DNA of 64,000 nt, taken from Bacillota bacterium (GTDB taxonomy: Bacteria; Bacillota; Clostridia; Christensenellales; UBA3700). This document shows positions 25,520 to 34,082 of the stretch, one piece after another. Every line of letters begins with the position of its first letter. Positions within the stretch are counted from its first letter, which is position 1. The notes beneath the pieces are model-generated. The model was given only the letters and a program-made list of their open reading frames with translations. It ran no database searches and had not been told where the DNA came from. The DNA lies in assembly GCA_023396095.1 (NCBI GenBank), contig JAEWXG010000003.1, positions 1-64,000 on the forward strand. The letters are read 5' to 3'. The position numbers were made by a program, and so were the translations under genes.

Positions 25520-26836
25520 TTACAAAAACATCGCCATATAATGCGGAATAGTGAGTTTTACATCGCTCGTGCCGACGTTTCCGTCAACGATTTTATATGC
25601 CGCCGACGGTTTATATGCTTCTATAAATCTGTTCAGCGATTTTGTTGCGGTATTTCCCGCTTTCACTTCCACTGGAACCACTTCTCCGTTTTTTTCTATC
25701 AGAAATTCCAGTTCGTTGGAATCGTCGGGCTTGTAATAATAAAGCGCGTAACCGTTTTTCACCAACGTTTCGGCGATAATATTTTCGTAAATACCGCCTT
25801 TGGCATTCCCCTTTATCGTGTTTTCAAGAATTGCTCTTTTGGTTTCAAAACCGTACATAGCGCACAGCAAGCCCGTATCGTTGATATACAATTTGAACTG
25901 ATCTTCATCGGCGTTCGCCATCAACGGCAGATACGGCTCGTGAATATTGTAACACGGATTAACGATATTCGAGTCTTTCAGCCATTGAACGCTTCCGCCG
26001 TATTTTTTGCTTGTCTGCCTTTTTTCCACGGTGGAATACTGAAACTTCGTAATCTCTTTCGCGAGTTGTTTCGGGATAGCGTCGTAACATTTGCGCACCT
26101 TTATTTTTTCTGCGCCCTTTGCGTGTTTTGAAATATCGAAACGGTAGTTTTCGAGAATTTTTTCCTGCAATGCGGCAACCCTCGTAAAATCGTGATTATC
26201 GGCATAATCTGCAACGACTTCGGGCATACCGCCCACCACCATATACTCACGGAACAGCGTTTCGTATTTTTCATTTAGCGCGAAAGGTACTTTTTCTTTT
26301 TTATCAAAAAGTTCTTTCAGGTAAAAAATTCCGCTTTCGTACCCTTCCGCCCAAAGAAATTCCTCGAAATCAAGCGAATACATCGTAAGAAACGTTTCGT
26401 ATCCGGTAGGAACAGATTCGGGTTCTTCCGTATTTTCGTCGGCGTCTTCCCCGTATGTCAGGCCTAAAAGACTTCCGGAAGTGATAACGTCGAATCTCCC
26501 GTCCTCCGCAAGAAATTTCAACGCGGTACGCGCGCTTCCGCACGCCTGAATTTCGTCTAAAAATATCAGCGTATCGCCTTTAACAAGATTTACTCCGTTT
26601 ATCATAGCCGTCATTCTTTTATAAACGGATTCTGCGTCCAACGTTCCCGCAAAAATCTGTTTTAATTCCTGATTTTTGATAAAATTGATTTCGACAAAAC
26701 TTTTATAGTCTTTTTTCCCGAACTCGCGGATAAGATAAGTTTTCCCGACCTGTCTTGCACCTTTCACCATCAAGCAGTTATTACGATGCGTATTTTTCCA
26801 TTCGACAAGTTTCTGATATGCCTTTCTTTTTAACAT
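25520..26836 (-). CDS. AAA-family ATPase with C-terminal DUF4143 domain, higher-GC copy
   Basis: This 438-residue paralogue of the gene at 8513-9832 has P-loop KGARQVGKTYL, Walker B LIFLDEIQACG, a TSGSLLG sensor, and a C-terminal DUF4143/PD-(D/E)XK-like part (SNELEFLIEK, VVPVEVKAG). GGAGAAACGTT precedes the ATG at 26836. Its base composition is clearly richer in G and C than the surrounding genes (many CGC, GCG, CCG codons), and it lies between two diverged copies of the ppdK end, so recent transfer is likely. The frame is intact. Role unknown. Confidence 0.85.
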   Translation of the reverse strand: MLKRKAYQKLVEWKNTHRNNCLMVKGARQVGKTYLIREFGKKDYKSFVEINFIKNQELKQIFAGTLDAESVYKRMTAMINGVNLVKGDTLIFLDEIQACGSARTALKFLAEDGRFDVITSGSLLGLTYGEDADENTEEPESVPTGYETFLTMYSLDFEEFLWAEGYESGIFYLKELFDKKEKVPFALNEKYETLFREYMVVGGMPEVVADYADNHDFTRVAALQEKILENYRFDISKHAKGAEKIKVRKCYDAIPKQLAKEITKFQYSTVEKRQTSKKYGGSVQWLKDSNIVNPCYNIHEPYLPLMANADEDQFKLYINDTGLLCAMYGFETKRAILENTIKGNAKGGIYENIIAETLVKNGYALYYYKPDDSNELEFLIEKNGEVVPVEVKAGNTATKSLNRFIEAYKPSAAYKIVDGNVGTSDVKLTIPHYMAMFL

Positions 26837-26992
26837 AACGTTTCTCCGAAATCAGGTTTTATTATCGATATTGTACTCGTTTTTTTGTATTTGTCAACCG
26901 AAAAGGAATAAAATTGGATATTGTTTTATTGTAAAAAGGAATAAAATCAGAATATCGTAAACCCGAAATCTTTTTATTAGTCTGAAAGCATC

Positions 26993-27034
26993 AAAAAACG
27001 CCGCCCTCCGCAAAAGCAAAGGTCGGCGTTTTTC
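26993..27034 (-). terminator. Terminator upstream of the second ATPase gene
   Basis: AAAAACGCCG and CGGCGTTTTT pair around an A-rich loop, with A and T runs on both sides, so it can act in both directions. It separates the gene fragment at 27050-27232 from the ATPase gene. Confidence 0.8.
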
Positions 27035-27049
27035 TGTCTGCCGGTAAAG

Positions 27050-27232
27050 TTACATAAACACTCTTACCGTCAGATCGTGCCATTGATTTTGCCTGAGCAT
27101 TCCGTCCCGTTCTTTCCGGTAAGATTTTGCTTCTTTATAATCTATCGTAAACTCCCATACAAGTCTTTTCATATCGTCGGATTTGTCCGCAAGGTCAAAA
27201 TTCATATACCAGTTGAAGCACGTTTCCGTAAC
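27050..27232 (-). pseudogene. C-terminal fragment of an unidentified protein
   Basis: A 61-codon frame with good coding character reads VTETCFNWYMNFDLADKS, MKRLVWEFTIDYKEAKSYR, KERDGMLRQNQWHDLTVR and ends at 27050, just before a terminator. It has no start; it is joined at about 27232 to the istA remnant B. It looks like the true end of a gene cut off by the IS21-type element. Family not recognised. Confidence 0.5.
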
Positions 27233-27314
27233 GGGAACAATCGCAAAGCGTAGCGATCTGCGTGCGGTTGTTTCCTTTTAAGTAATACTCTAAAATCAAT
27301 TTATATTTCGACAT
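27230..27314 (-). pseudogene. IS21-type istA remnant, copy B
   Basis: From ATG 27314, with GAGAGG upstream, MSKYKLILEYYLKGNNRTQI and ATLCDCS match the first 27 residues of copy A (24694-25110). The match stops at about 27230, where the unrelated tail at 27050-27232 begins. A left-end motif TGATTCCTCAAAT is at 27375-27387. Nothing else of the element remains. Confidence 0.75.
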
Positions 27315-27436
27315 AAAATACCTCTCTTTTATCGCCCTCTTTTACATACAACAGTATATATGGAAAAATGTAACATTTGAGGAATCAGCCCGCAATTTTA
27401 GCACATTTTCCGATTTTCGCCCGCTTTCAGAAGAGT

Positions 27437-27475
27437 AAAAAAACAGCCAGACTCAAGCGAGAATGGCTGTTTTTC
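27437..27475 (-). terminator. ppdK terminator
   Basis: On the minus strand AAACAGCCA and TGGCTGTTT pair and are followed by a run of T. It begins about 50 bases after the ppdK stop at 27526 and is the expected end of that transcript. Confidence 0.88.
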
Positions 27476-27525
27476 ATAAAATTCAGTATTAAAATGCCGG
27501 AATTTAACCGTTTTTCGCCAAAAGC

Positions 27526-30159
27526 TTACGCCCTCGGATTACGAATGTTAGCCTGTGCGGCTGCCAATCTTGCAATTGGTACTCTAAATGGAGAACAAGA
27601 AACATATGTTAATCCAATATTATGGCAGAACTCAATCGTAGAAGGATCTCCACCATGCTCACCACAAATACCAAGTTTGATATCCCTTCTAACCTTTCTT
27701 CCATCATTTACTGCTATTTGCATTAATTTTCCAACGCCAACTTGATCTAGTCTAGCGAATGGGTCTGATTCATAAATTCTCTTTTCATAGTATGAATCAA
27801 GGAACTTACCTGCATCATCTCTTGAAAGTCCAAATGTCATTTGTGTTAAATCATTTGTACCAAATGAAAAGAACTCGGCTTGTTTAGCAATTTGATCAGC
27901 AGTTAATGCTGCTCTAGGTATTTCAATCATAGTTCCAATTAAATACTTTAATGAATATTTTTCTTTTGCTAAAATTTCTTCAATCTTTGCAACTACAATA
28001 TCCTTTACATATTTTAATTCTGCAACTTCTCCAACCAATGGAATCATAATTTCAGGAACGATATTATGTCCTTCTTTATTATACTTAATTGCTGCCTCAA
28101 TTACTGCTTGTGCTTGCATTTCAGCAATTTCTGGATATGTTACACTTAAACGACAACCTCTATGTCCTAACATAGGGTTAGATTCGCTTAAATCACTTAT
28201 TATATTCTTCAACTCAGCAAAATTTATATTTAATTCTTTTGCTAAATCTTGAATTTCAGAATCTAAATGTGGAACAAACTCATGTAGAGGTGGATCCAAG
28301 AATCTGATTGTAACAGGTCTATCCCCCATCTCTTTATAAATCTCATAGAAATCCTGTCTTTGCATTGGTAATAATTTAGCTAATGCCTTCTTTCTAGCCT
28401 CAACTGTTTTTGCTACAATCATTTCTCTTACAGCTAAAATTCTATCACCACCAAAGAACATGTGTTCTGTACGGCAAAGTCCAATTCCTTCTGCTCCAAA
28501 TGTTACTGCATTTTTTGCATCATTTGGTGTTTCAGCATTTGTTCTAACTTTTAATGCTCTATTTTCATCTGCCCACTTCATAATTTTATCGAAATCACCA
28601 GTAATTGATGCAGGAGTTGTTTCAACTTTTCCTTCATAAACATTACCAGTATTACCATCAAACGAAATAAAGTCTTCTCTTGTATATGTTTTACCAGCGA
28701 CAGTCATTGTTCCTTTTTCTTCATTAACAATAATTGCTCCACAACCAGCAACACAACAAGCTCCCATTCCACGCGCAACTACAGCAGCGTGAGATGTCAT
28801 TCCCCCTCTACAAGTTAAAATTCCTTGAGCAACTTCCATACCTTTGATATCTTCTGGAGAAGTTTCAAGTCTTACTAATACAACCTTTTCCCCGTTCTTG
28901 CTTCTTTCTACAGCTTCTTGTGCAGTAAATGCAATTTTACCACAAGCTGCACCTGGAGATGCTGGAAGTCCTTTTGCAATTGGTGCGTGTTTCTTAATTA
29001 ACTTAGCATCAAAAGTTGGATGTAATAATGAATCTAATTGTTTTGGCTCTATCATTAGTAAAGCTTCTTTCTCAGTTTTTACTCCTTCTGCTACTAAATC
29101 AACAGCTATTTTTAAAGCCGCTTTAGCTGTTCTCTTACCATTACGAGTTTGCAACATAAATAATTTGCCTCTTTCAATTGTAAATTCCATATCTTGCATA
29201 TCTTTATAGTGAGCTTCTAACTTATTTGCAATATTAACAAATTGTTCATAAACTTTAACATCTATTTTCTTCAAATCTTCAATTGGAGATGGTGTTCTAA
29301 TACCAGCAACAACGTCTTCACCTTGTGCGTTCATTAAGAATTCTCCAAACAATTTCTTTTCTCCTGTTGCAGGATCTCTTGTAAATGCAACTCCGGTTCC
29401 AGATGTATCTCCCATATTTCCAAATACCATAGATTGAACATTTACTGCTGTTCCCCAGCTTCCTGGAATATCATTCATTCTTCTGTAAACAATTGCTCTT
29501 TCATTATTCCAAGATCTAAACACAGCTTCAACAGCATCAATTAACTGCTTCTTTGGATCTTGTGGAAATTCAACGCCGTGATCTTTCACGTATAATGCTT
29601 TAAACTTAACGATAACGTCTTTTAAATCATCGGCAGACAAATCTTGGTCTGTCTTTGCTTTTACTGCCTCCTTTTTCTCATCTAAGATTTTTTCAAAATT
29701 CTTTTTCTCAGAACCCATAACAACATCTGAGTACATTTGAATAAATCTTCTATAACAATCATATGCAAATCTTGGATTATTAGTTAATGCTGCCAACCCT
29801 TCAACTGTCTTGTCATTCAAACCTAAGTTCAAAATTGTGTCCATCATCCCTGGCATAGAAGCACGTGCTCCTGATCTAACAGATACTAAGAATGGATCTT
29901 TTTCATCACCTAGTTTTTTACCAGCCTTTGCTTCAACTTTCTCTAATACATTGAAAATCTCTTCAATGATTGCTGGACTAATTTTCGCATTATCATTGTA
30001 ATATTGAGTACAAGCCTCCGTTGTAATAATAAAACCATAAGGAACTGGCATTCCTAATGATGTCATTTCTGCCAAGTTGGCACCTTTCCCGCCAAACAAA
30101 GCTCTCTTGTCGCAATCAGCTTTAGCAGCTTCATCAAACAAATAAACAAATTTTGTCAT
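27526..30159 (-). CDS. ppdK: Pyruvate, phosphate dikinase
   Basis: This 877-residue enzyme interconverts pyruvate, ATP and Pi with phosphoenolpyruvate, AMP and PPi, and in anaerobes commonly serves PPi-linked glycolysis. The N-terminal ATP-grasp domain starts YLFDEA and GGKGANLAEM. The phospho-His region is CRGGMTSHAAVVARGMG. The C-terminal TIM barrel has GLCRTEHMF, GTMIEIPRA and FFSFGTNDLTQM. The end is CSPFRVPIARLAAAQA plus NIRNPRA, a slightly long tail that is duplicated at 25320-25352. TAGGAGG precedes the ATG. A terminator follows, so it seems monocistronic. Confidence 0.97.
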   Translation of the reverse strand: MTKFVYLFDEAAKADCDKRALFGGKGANLAEMTSLGMPVPYGFIITTEACTQYYNDNAKISPAIIEEIFNVLEKVEAKAGKKLGDEKDPFLVSVRSGARASMPGMMDTILNLGLNDKTVEGLAALTNNPRFAYDCYRRFIQMYSDVVMGSEKKNFEKILDEKKEAVKAKTDQDLSADDLKDVIVKFKALYVKDHGVEFPQDPKKQLIDAVEAVFRSWNNERAIVYRRMNDIPGSWGTAVNVQSMVFGNMGDTSGTGVAFTRDPATGEKKLFGEFLMNAQGEDVVAGIRTPSPIEDLKKIDVKVYEQFVNIANKLEAHYKDMQDMEFTIERGKLFMLQTRNGKRTAKAALKIAVDLVAEGVKTEKEALLMIEPKQLDSLLHPTFDAKLIKKHAPIAKGLPASPGAACGKIAFTAQEAVERSKNGEKVVLVRLETSPEDIKGMEVAQGILTCRGGMTSHAAVVARGMGACCVAGCGAIIVNEEKGTMTVAGKTYTREDFISFDGNTGNVYEGKVETTPASITGDFDKIMKWADENRALKVRTNAETPNDAKNAVTFGAEGIGLCRTEHMFFGGDRILAVREMIVAKTVEARKKALAKLLPMQRQDFYEIYKEMGDRPVTIRFLDPPLHEFVPHLDSEIQDLAKELNINFAELKNIISDLSESNPMLGHRGCRLSVTYPEIAEMQAQAVIEAAIKYNKEGHNIVPEIMIPLVGEVAELKYVKDIVVAKIEEILAKEKYSLKYLIGTMIEIPRAALTADQIAKQAEFFSFGTNDLTQMTFGLSRDDAGKFLDSYYEKRIYESDPFARLDQVGVGKLMQIAVNDGRKVRRDIKLGICGEHGGDPSTIEFCHNIGLTYVSCSPFRVPIARLAAAQANIRNPRA

Positions 30160-30461
30160 ATAGACCTCCTACTTTTAATTAAACTCTTATTTTAATTGAG
30201 TTTGTGCTTTTTATGTTTTATATAAATATACTAATAATGACATCAAAAATCAAGAAAATGCACATAATATATTGGTAATCTTGTTATCAAAATTTTATAC
30301 AACGTATTGATTGATAACTATAATTAATTTGCTTCCACAAGATACTCATAACGCATCTCGTTTAGAGAAATTCTTTATTAAAACTTTTTATTAATCGTTA
30401 TTTATGCGATTTTTTACTTGCAGAATATAAAATATTATAAAAAACATAAAACTATGCATCA
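30160..30461 (-). other. Intergenic region with candidate ppdK promoter
   Basis: No gene is seen here. On the minus strand TTGATG and, 18 bases on, TATAAA (about 30216-30245) make a plausible but weak SigA-type promoter for ppdK. A short inverted repeat (AAACTC / GAGTTT, 30182-30204) lies in the leader just before the ribosome binding site. No clear terminator for recO was found. Confidence 0.35.
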
Positions 30462-31196
30462 CTATTTGTAATTTTCAAGATAAATTAAAAGTGTATTAAA
30501 TTTTGTTTCCAGCTCAAACGATATATATTTTGATAGCCAGGATAATATTCGTACGCTTTCAACTTTTTCAGATTGAATTTCATCCAGCTTTTCTTCTCCT
30601 TTCATCTTTAATATATAATTCATTTGTTTGAGCGCTCTTTGGGAAAGAACATTATTATCATCACTTTCATTTGATTCAATTAAACCACCTGGCGCCGGAT
30701 AAAATTTTGCTCCACTAATTAATTCATTATTTGTTACGCTAGATTTTGTAAAATCAAAATTATAGCCTACTATACTTAATGACTTCAAAAGAGTATATAC
30801 TAAAAATTTCTCTTCAGTATCGTCAGAGTATGTAATGTTTTTAATTCCTTTCAAAATTTCAACAGCCAATTTATCATCCGGCATATTATCTTTTGTAAAT
30901 CTATTTAAAAAATCTATTAAAACAGTTTTAGCCAAAAATTTTTTATATGATCCTTGTAATTCAAAAAAACCGTCTATCAAATCAAATGATGTGATAATAT
31001 TATTTCTATCCGACAAAACAAACTCCCCGAAAGCCATTGATAAAGTGGCATTTTTTAATTTAGAACCTACTTTATTTACTCCCTTCGCTATTGCCGTGAT
31101 TTTGCCTTTACCAAACAAATACAAAGTTACTAATTTGTCTATGTTTTTGTAATCAATGGAATATAAAACTATCCCTTGCCCTTTTATATAGCTCAT
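30462..31196 (-). CDS. recO: DNA repair protein RecO
   Basis: At 244 residues it matches RecO, which with RecR loads RecA on single-stranded DNA. The OB-fold N terminus starts with KGQGIVLYSIDY and LVTLYLFGKGKITAIAKG. The helical region follows. The region around FYPAPGGLI is the usual place of the RecO zinc finger, but all four Cys are missing (no CxxC in the protein). It directly follows era, whose stop abuts this start, the common Bacillota order. Confidence 0.9.
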   Translation of the reverse strand: MSYIKGQGIVLYSIDYKNIDKLVTLYLFGKGKITAIAKGVNKVGSKLKNATLSMAFGEFVLSDRNNIITSFDLIDGFFELQGSYKKFLAKTVLIDFLNRFTKDNMPDDKLAVEILKGIKNITYSDDTEEKFLVYTLLKSLSIVGYNFDFTKSSVTNNELISGAKFYPAPGGLIESNESDDNNVLSQRALKQMNYILKMKGEEKLDEIQSEKVESVRILSWLSKYISFELETKFNTLLIYLENYK

Positions 31197-32087
31197 TTAT
31201 ATTTCTTTTTCGTCATAGCCTAACAATTTGACTAAATTGTCGGATTTTCTCCAATCTTCTTTTACTTTTACAAATAAATTTAAGAAGACTTTTTGTCCTG
31301 TTAATTTTTCTATTTCATATCGCGCCGCTGTTCCAATATGTTTAATCATCTCTCCAGATTTCCCTAGAATTATTTGCTTGTGAGCCTTCTTTTCACAAAC
31401 AATACTCGCATATATTTCTACAACATCATTTTCCTTAACCCTATATTGATCAATTTCAACGGCAATACCATATGGCAACTCATCTTTCAACATTTGCATC
31501 GTTTTTTCTCTTATCAGCTCTGCAACCATAAAGCGTATATTTTTGTCAGTATACATATCTTCCGGATAAAACATATCTCCATCTTTCAAATATTTAAAAA
31601 CTTCATTAACCAGTTCTTTAACATTTTTACCGGTTCTTGCAGAAACAGGTATTATTGCCTTTATCCCTTCTATTTCAGAAATTTTTAAAATACTCGCTGG
31701 AATCTTCTCAACGCTAACAACATCACCCTTATTTAAAACAACAATAACAGGTATATTTTGCGACACATACCCTCTAATTTTGTTTAAATCATCATCTTGG
31801 ATCTTCTTATCCAAAGCAATAACATAAATAATGACATCTACTTCTTCTAACGCGCTATTAATTGATTTGATCATATATTGAGAAAGCGAATTACGTGGTT
31901 GATGCATTCCAGGCGTATCAATAAAAACTATTTGACCTTCATCAGTCGTTAAAATACCATTTATTTTATCTCGTGTTGTTTGTGGATGATAAGACACTAT
32001 AGATACTTTTTCGCCTATTATAGAATTTAATAAAGTAGACTTTCCTACATTGGCTTTTCCAACAATTGATACAAATCCTGTTTTCAT
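31197..32087 (-). CDS. era: GTPase Era, 16S rRNA maturation factor
   Basis: This 296-residue protein has all G motifs: GKANVGKSTLLN (G1), TTRDKI (G2 region), DTPGMHQP (G3), NKGD (G4) and VSA (G5). The C-terminal KH domain (about 205-290) includes ILGKSGEMIKHIG. Era binds the 3' end of 16S rRNA near the anti-SD during 30S assembly. It starts three bases after ybeY and is followed at once by recO. Confidence 0.96.
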   Translation of the reverse strand: MKTGFVSIVGKANVGKSTLLNSIIGEKVSIVSYHPQTTRDKINGILTTDEGQIVFIDTPGMHQPRNSLSQYMIKSINSALEEVDVIIYVIALDKKIQDDDLNKIRGYVSQNIPVIVVLNKGDVVSVEKIPASILKISEIEGIKAIIPVSARTGKNVKELVNEVFKYLKDGDMFYPEDMYTDKNIRFMVAELIREKTMQMLKDELPYGIAVEIDQYRVKENDVVEIYASIVCEKKAHKQIILGKSGEMIKHIGTAARYEIEKLTGQKVFLNLFVKVKEDWRKSDNLVKLLGYDEKEI

Positions 32088-32090
32088 AAC

Positions 32091-32579
32091 TTAATCTCTT
32101 TTTAATTTTTTATTTTTTTTCGATAACTTTGCAAAAATTTCTTTTTGCGCAAAAATCATTTGTTCTTCATCTTCTTTGTCTATATGATCATAACCAAAAA
32201 GGTGTAAAATTCCATGCAAAGCTAAAAATGAAATCTCTCTATCAATGGTATGCTCATACTTTACTGCCTGCTCTTTTGCGATATCATAACAAATATCTAT
32301 CTCACCAAGCATAACCCTATTTGTTTGAGGATTAATATCGGCTTGATATTTAATTTTATCAAATGGTTTTTCAAATTGAATATACGGAAAACTTAGAACA
32401 TCTGTCGCTCTATCGATTCCTCGATGCATAAGATTCATCTCTTTAATTTCAAGCAAGCTCACATTATTAAACTCTATTTCAAAAATATCTTCTACATGAA
32501 GAAACTTAATTGCTTCTCTATATACCTTTTTTATCAAGGTTTTCTGTTTAAAACTAAATTTTGAAAATCGCAACAACAT
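32091..32579 (-). CDS. ybeY: Endoribonuclease YbeY
   Basis: This 162-residue metalloprotein matures 16S rRNA. The zinc site LHGILHLFGYDH (HxxxHxxxxxH) is at about residues 125-137. The conserved DRATDVLSFPY motif is present at about 76-86. Length is typical. It lies in the usual order pgpH-ybeY-era-recO; phoH and dgkA, often in this set, are absent. Confidence 0.95.
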   Translation of the reverse strand: MLLRFSKFSFKQKTLIKKVYREAIKFLHVEDIFEIEFNNVSLLEIKEMNLMHRGIDRATDVLSFPYIQFEKPFDKIKYQADINPQTNRVMLGEIDICYDIAKEQAVKYEHTIDREISFLALHGILHLFGYDHIDKEDEEQMIFAQKEIFAKLSKKNKKLKRD

Positions 32580-32597
32580 ATGCTAGCTTAACCTGCA

Positions 32598-34082
32598 TTA
32601 CAACTTCACTGAATAATCAATACGCTTATGATTAATTGCTGGGATAACTGACTCTATTGTTTTTCCAATAATTTCAAGTTCTTTCAAAGTAATATCACAA
32701 TTAACAAATTGACCTTCTTCAATTTTTTCTGCAATAACTTTTCTTATATATGCTCTTAACTCTTGAGTCGTCATCGGTCTTACTCTTACTGTAGCTTCTA
32801 CAATATCACAAAGCATTATAATAGCTGACAACTTGCTTGTTGGAATAGGCCCTGGATACCTATATGGTGCAGAATCTAGATCCCCTTCTGTAATTGATTG
32901 TGCCTTATTATAAAAGTATAAAATTTTAGAAGTTCCATGATGCTCATATGCAATTTTTGCAATTTCCTCAGGCAATCCGGCATCTTTTAACATGTGATAC
33001 CCGTCATACGTATGTTTTGCTATCATTTTTACAGATATTTCTGGAATTAACTCATTATGTGGGTTAAAACCATCCACTTGATTCTCAATAAAAAATTCTG
33101 GATGATTCATTTTACCAATGTCATGGTAATATCCTCCAATTCTTGCTTGATATGGATTTTCATTAATTGCAAGGGCGCATAACTCAGCCATATTTCCAAC
33201 CGCCAATGAATGCTGGAATGTTCCTGGTGCGTCTTTGATTAGTTGTCTTAAGAGTGGCTGATCAAAGGAAGAATATTCGGCTAACTTATAATTTGTCCAA
33301 ACACCAAATAATGATTCTACAATTGGCATTATCGTAGTAAAAATTGCTATCCCTAAAAGATCTCCCACCAACTTAAATAAAGCGTTTCTTGCTAAGTCAA
33401 TAGGTTCCTTTACAACAATGAACGATGCCACCATGCTAAGAGGGAATAAGATTATTGAAAATAATAATGTTCCCCATAAAAGTCTAAAACGTGTCTCATT
33501 TTTCCTTGTCAAAAAAATCATGCCAAACGATGAAATTGTTGATAATACAACAGCTAAAATTAAGTTAATTATATCTGTAAGATTTAATCCTGATGCAATA
33601 CTAACAACAATAATACTAAATCCTAATAATGTGCTTGCAAGCAATCCAATTCTTCGTCTCACAAGCAATCCCACACTAACACCAAGAGCAACTATAGGCA
33701 TAGCATAAATGCTAATATATTTTTGCACCAATATACATAACATAAAACATAAGTACATTAATGAAAAAATTAAAAACATATCTCTTGCTAAATATGCTCT
33801 TTTGTCATAAAACAAAATTAAATAAAGACAAAACTCCACAAAACATATTGCAACAACTACTGACGCTCCGGTTGCTTTAATTGCTAGTTCTAAAGTCAAA
33901 GCTTCTGCTAGCAATATGGTCAATAAATACGTAAGAACAAACGTTGCAATAAAAACTATTACAGATGTAAAAAATGGCTTCCTAAATAATTGTGCTATCT
34001 TTTTTTCTCTTTTTTCAATTATTTCAATATTGTTGTTTTTTATTTTATTTTTTACTTGCGTTTTTCTTTTTGAAATTTTCAT
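32598..34082 (-). CDS. 7TM-HD phosphohydrolase, PgpH/YqfF type, lacking the extracellular domain
   Basis: The protein has 494 residues, whereas PgpH/YqfF c-di-AMP phosphodiesterases have about 700. It starts with a Lys-rich cytoplasmic segment and a membrane segment (about 38-60) and then seven-TM and HD domains. The HD domain has FQHSLAVGNMAELC, GGYYHDIGKMNHP, and YEHHGTSKI. The extracellular 7TMR-HDED sensor of about 250 residues between the first membrane segment and the 7TM bundle is missing, so signal input must differ. Its ATG overlaps the stop of dnaB by four bases. c-di-AMP as substrate is inferred from family and from the neighbour ybeY. Confidence 0.88.
   Translation of the reverse strand: MKISKRKTQVKNKIKNNNIEIIEKREKKIAQLFRKPFFTSVIVFIATFVLTYLLTILLAEALTLELAIKATGASVVVAICFVEFCLYLILFYDKRAYLARDMFLIFSLMYLCFMLCILVQKYISIYAMPIVALGVSVGLLVRRRIGLLASTLLGFSIIVVSIASGLNLTDIINLILAVVLSTISSFGMIFLTRKNETRFRLLWGTLLFSIILFPLSMVASFIVVKEPIDLARNALFKLVGDLLGIAIFTTIMPIVESLFGVWTNYKLAEYSSFDQPLLRQLIKDAPGTFQHSLAVGNMAELCALAINENPYQARIGGYYHDIGKMNHPEFFIENQVDGFNPHNELIPEISVKMIAKHTYDGYHMLKDAGLPEEIAKIAYEHHGTSKILYFYNKAQSITEGDLDSAPYRYPGPIPTSKLSAIIMLCDIVEATVRVRPMTTQELRAYIRKVIAEKIEEGQFVNCDITLKELEIIGKTIESVIPAINHKRIDYSVKL

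Noticed and set aside
25541..26131. 196-codon frame on the plus strand opposite the second DUF4143 ATPase
   Set aside because: It is a shadow of a GC-richer gene with clear family motifs on the minus strand; the predicted protein is rich in Phe and Cys without known motifs.
24694..27314. Intact IS21 element
   Set aside because: Only N-terminal parts of istA are left, there is no DDE core or istB, and no right end was found.
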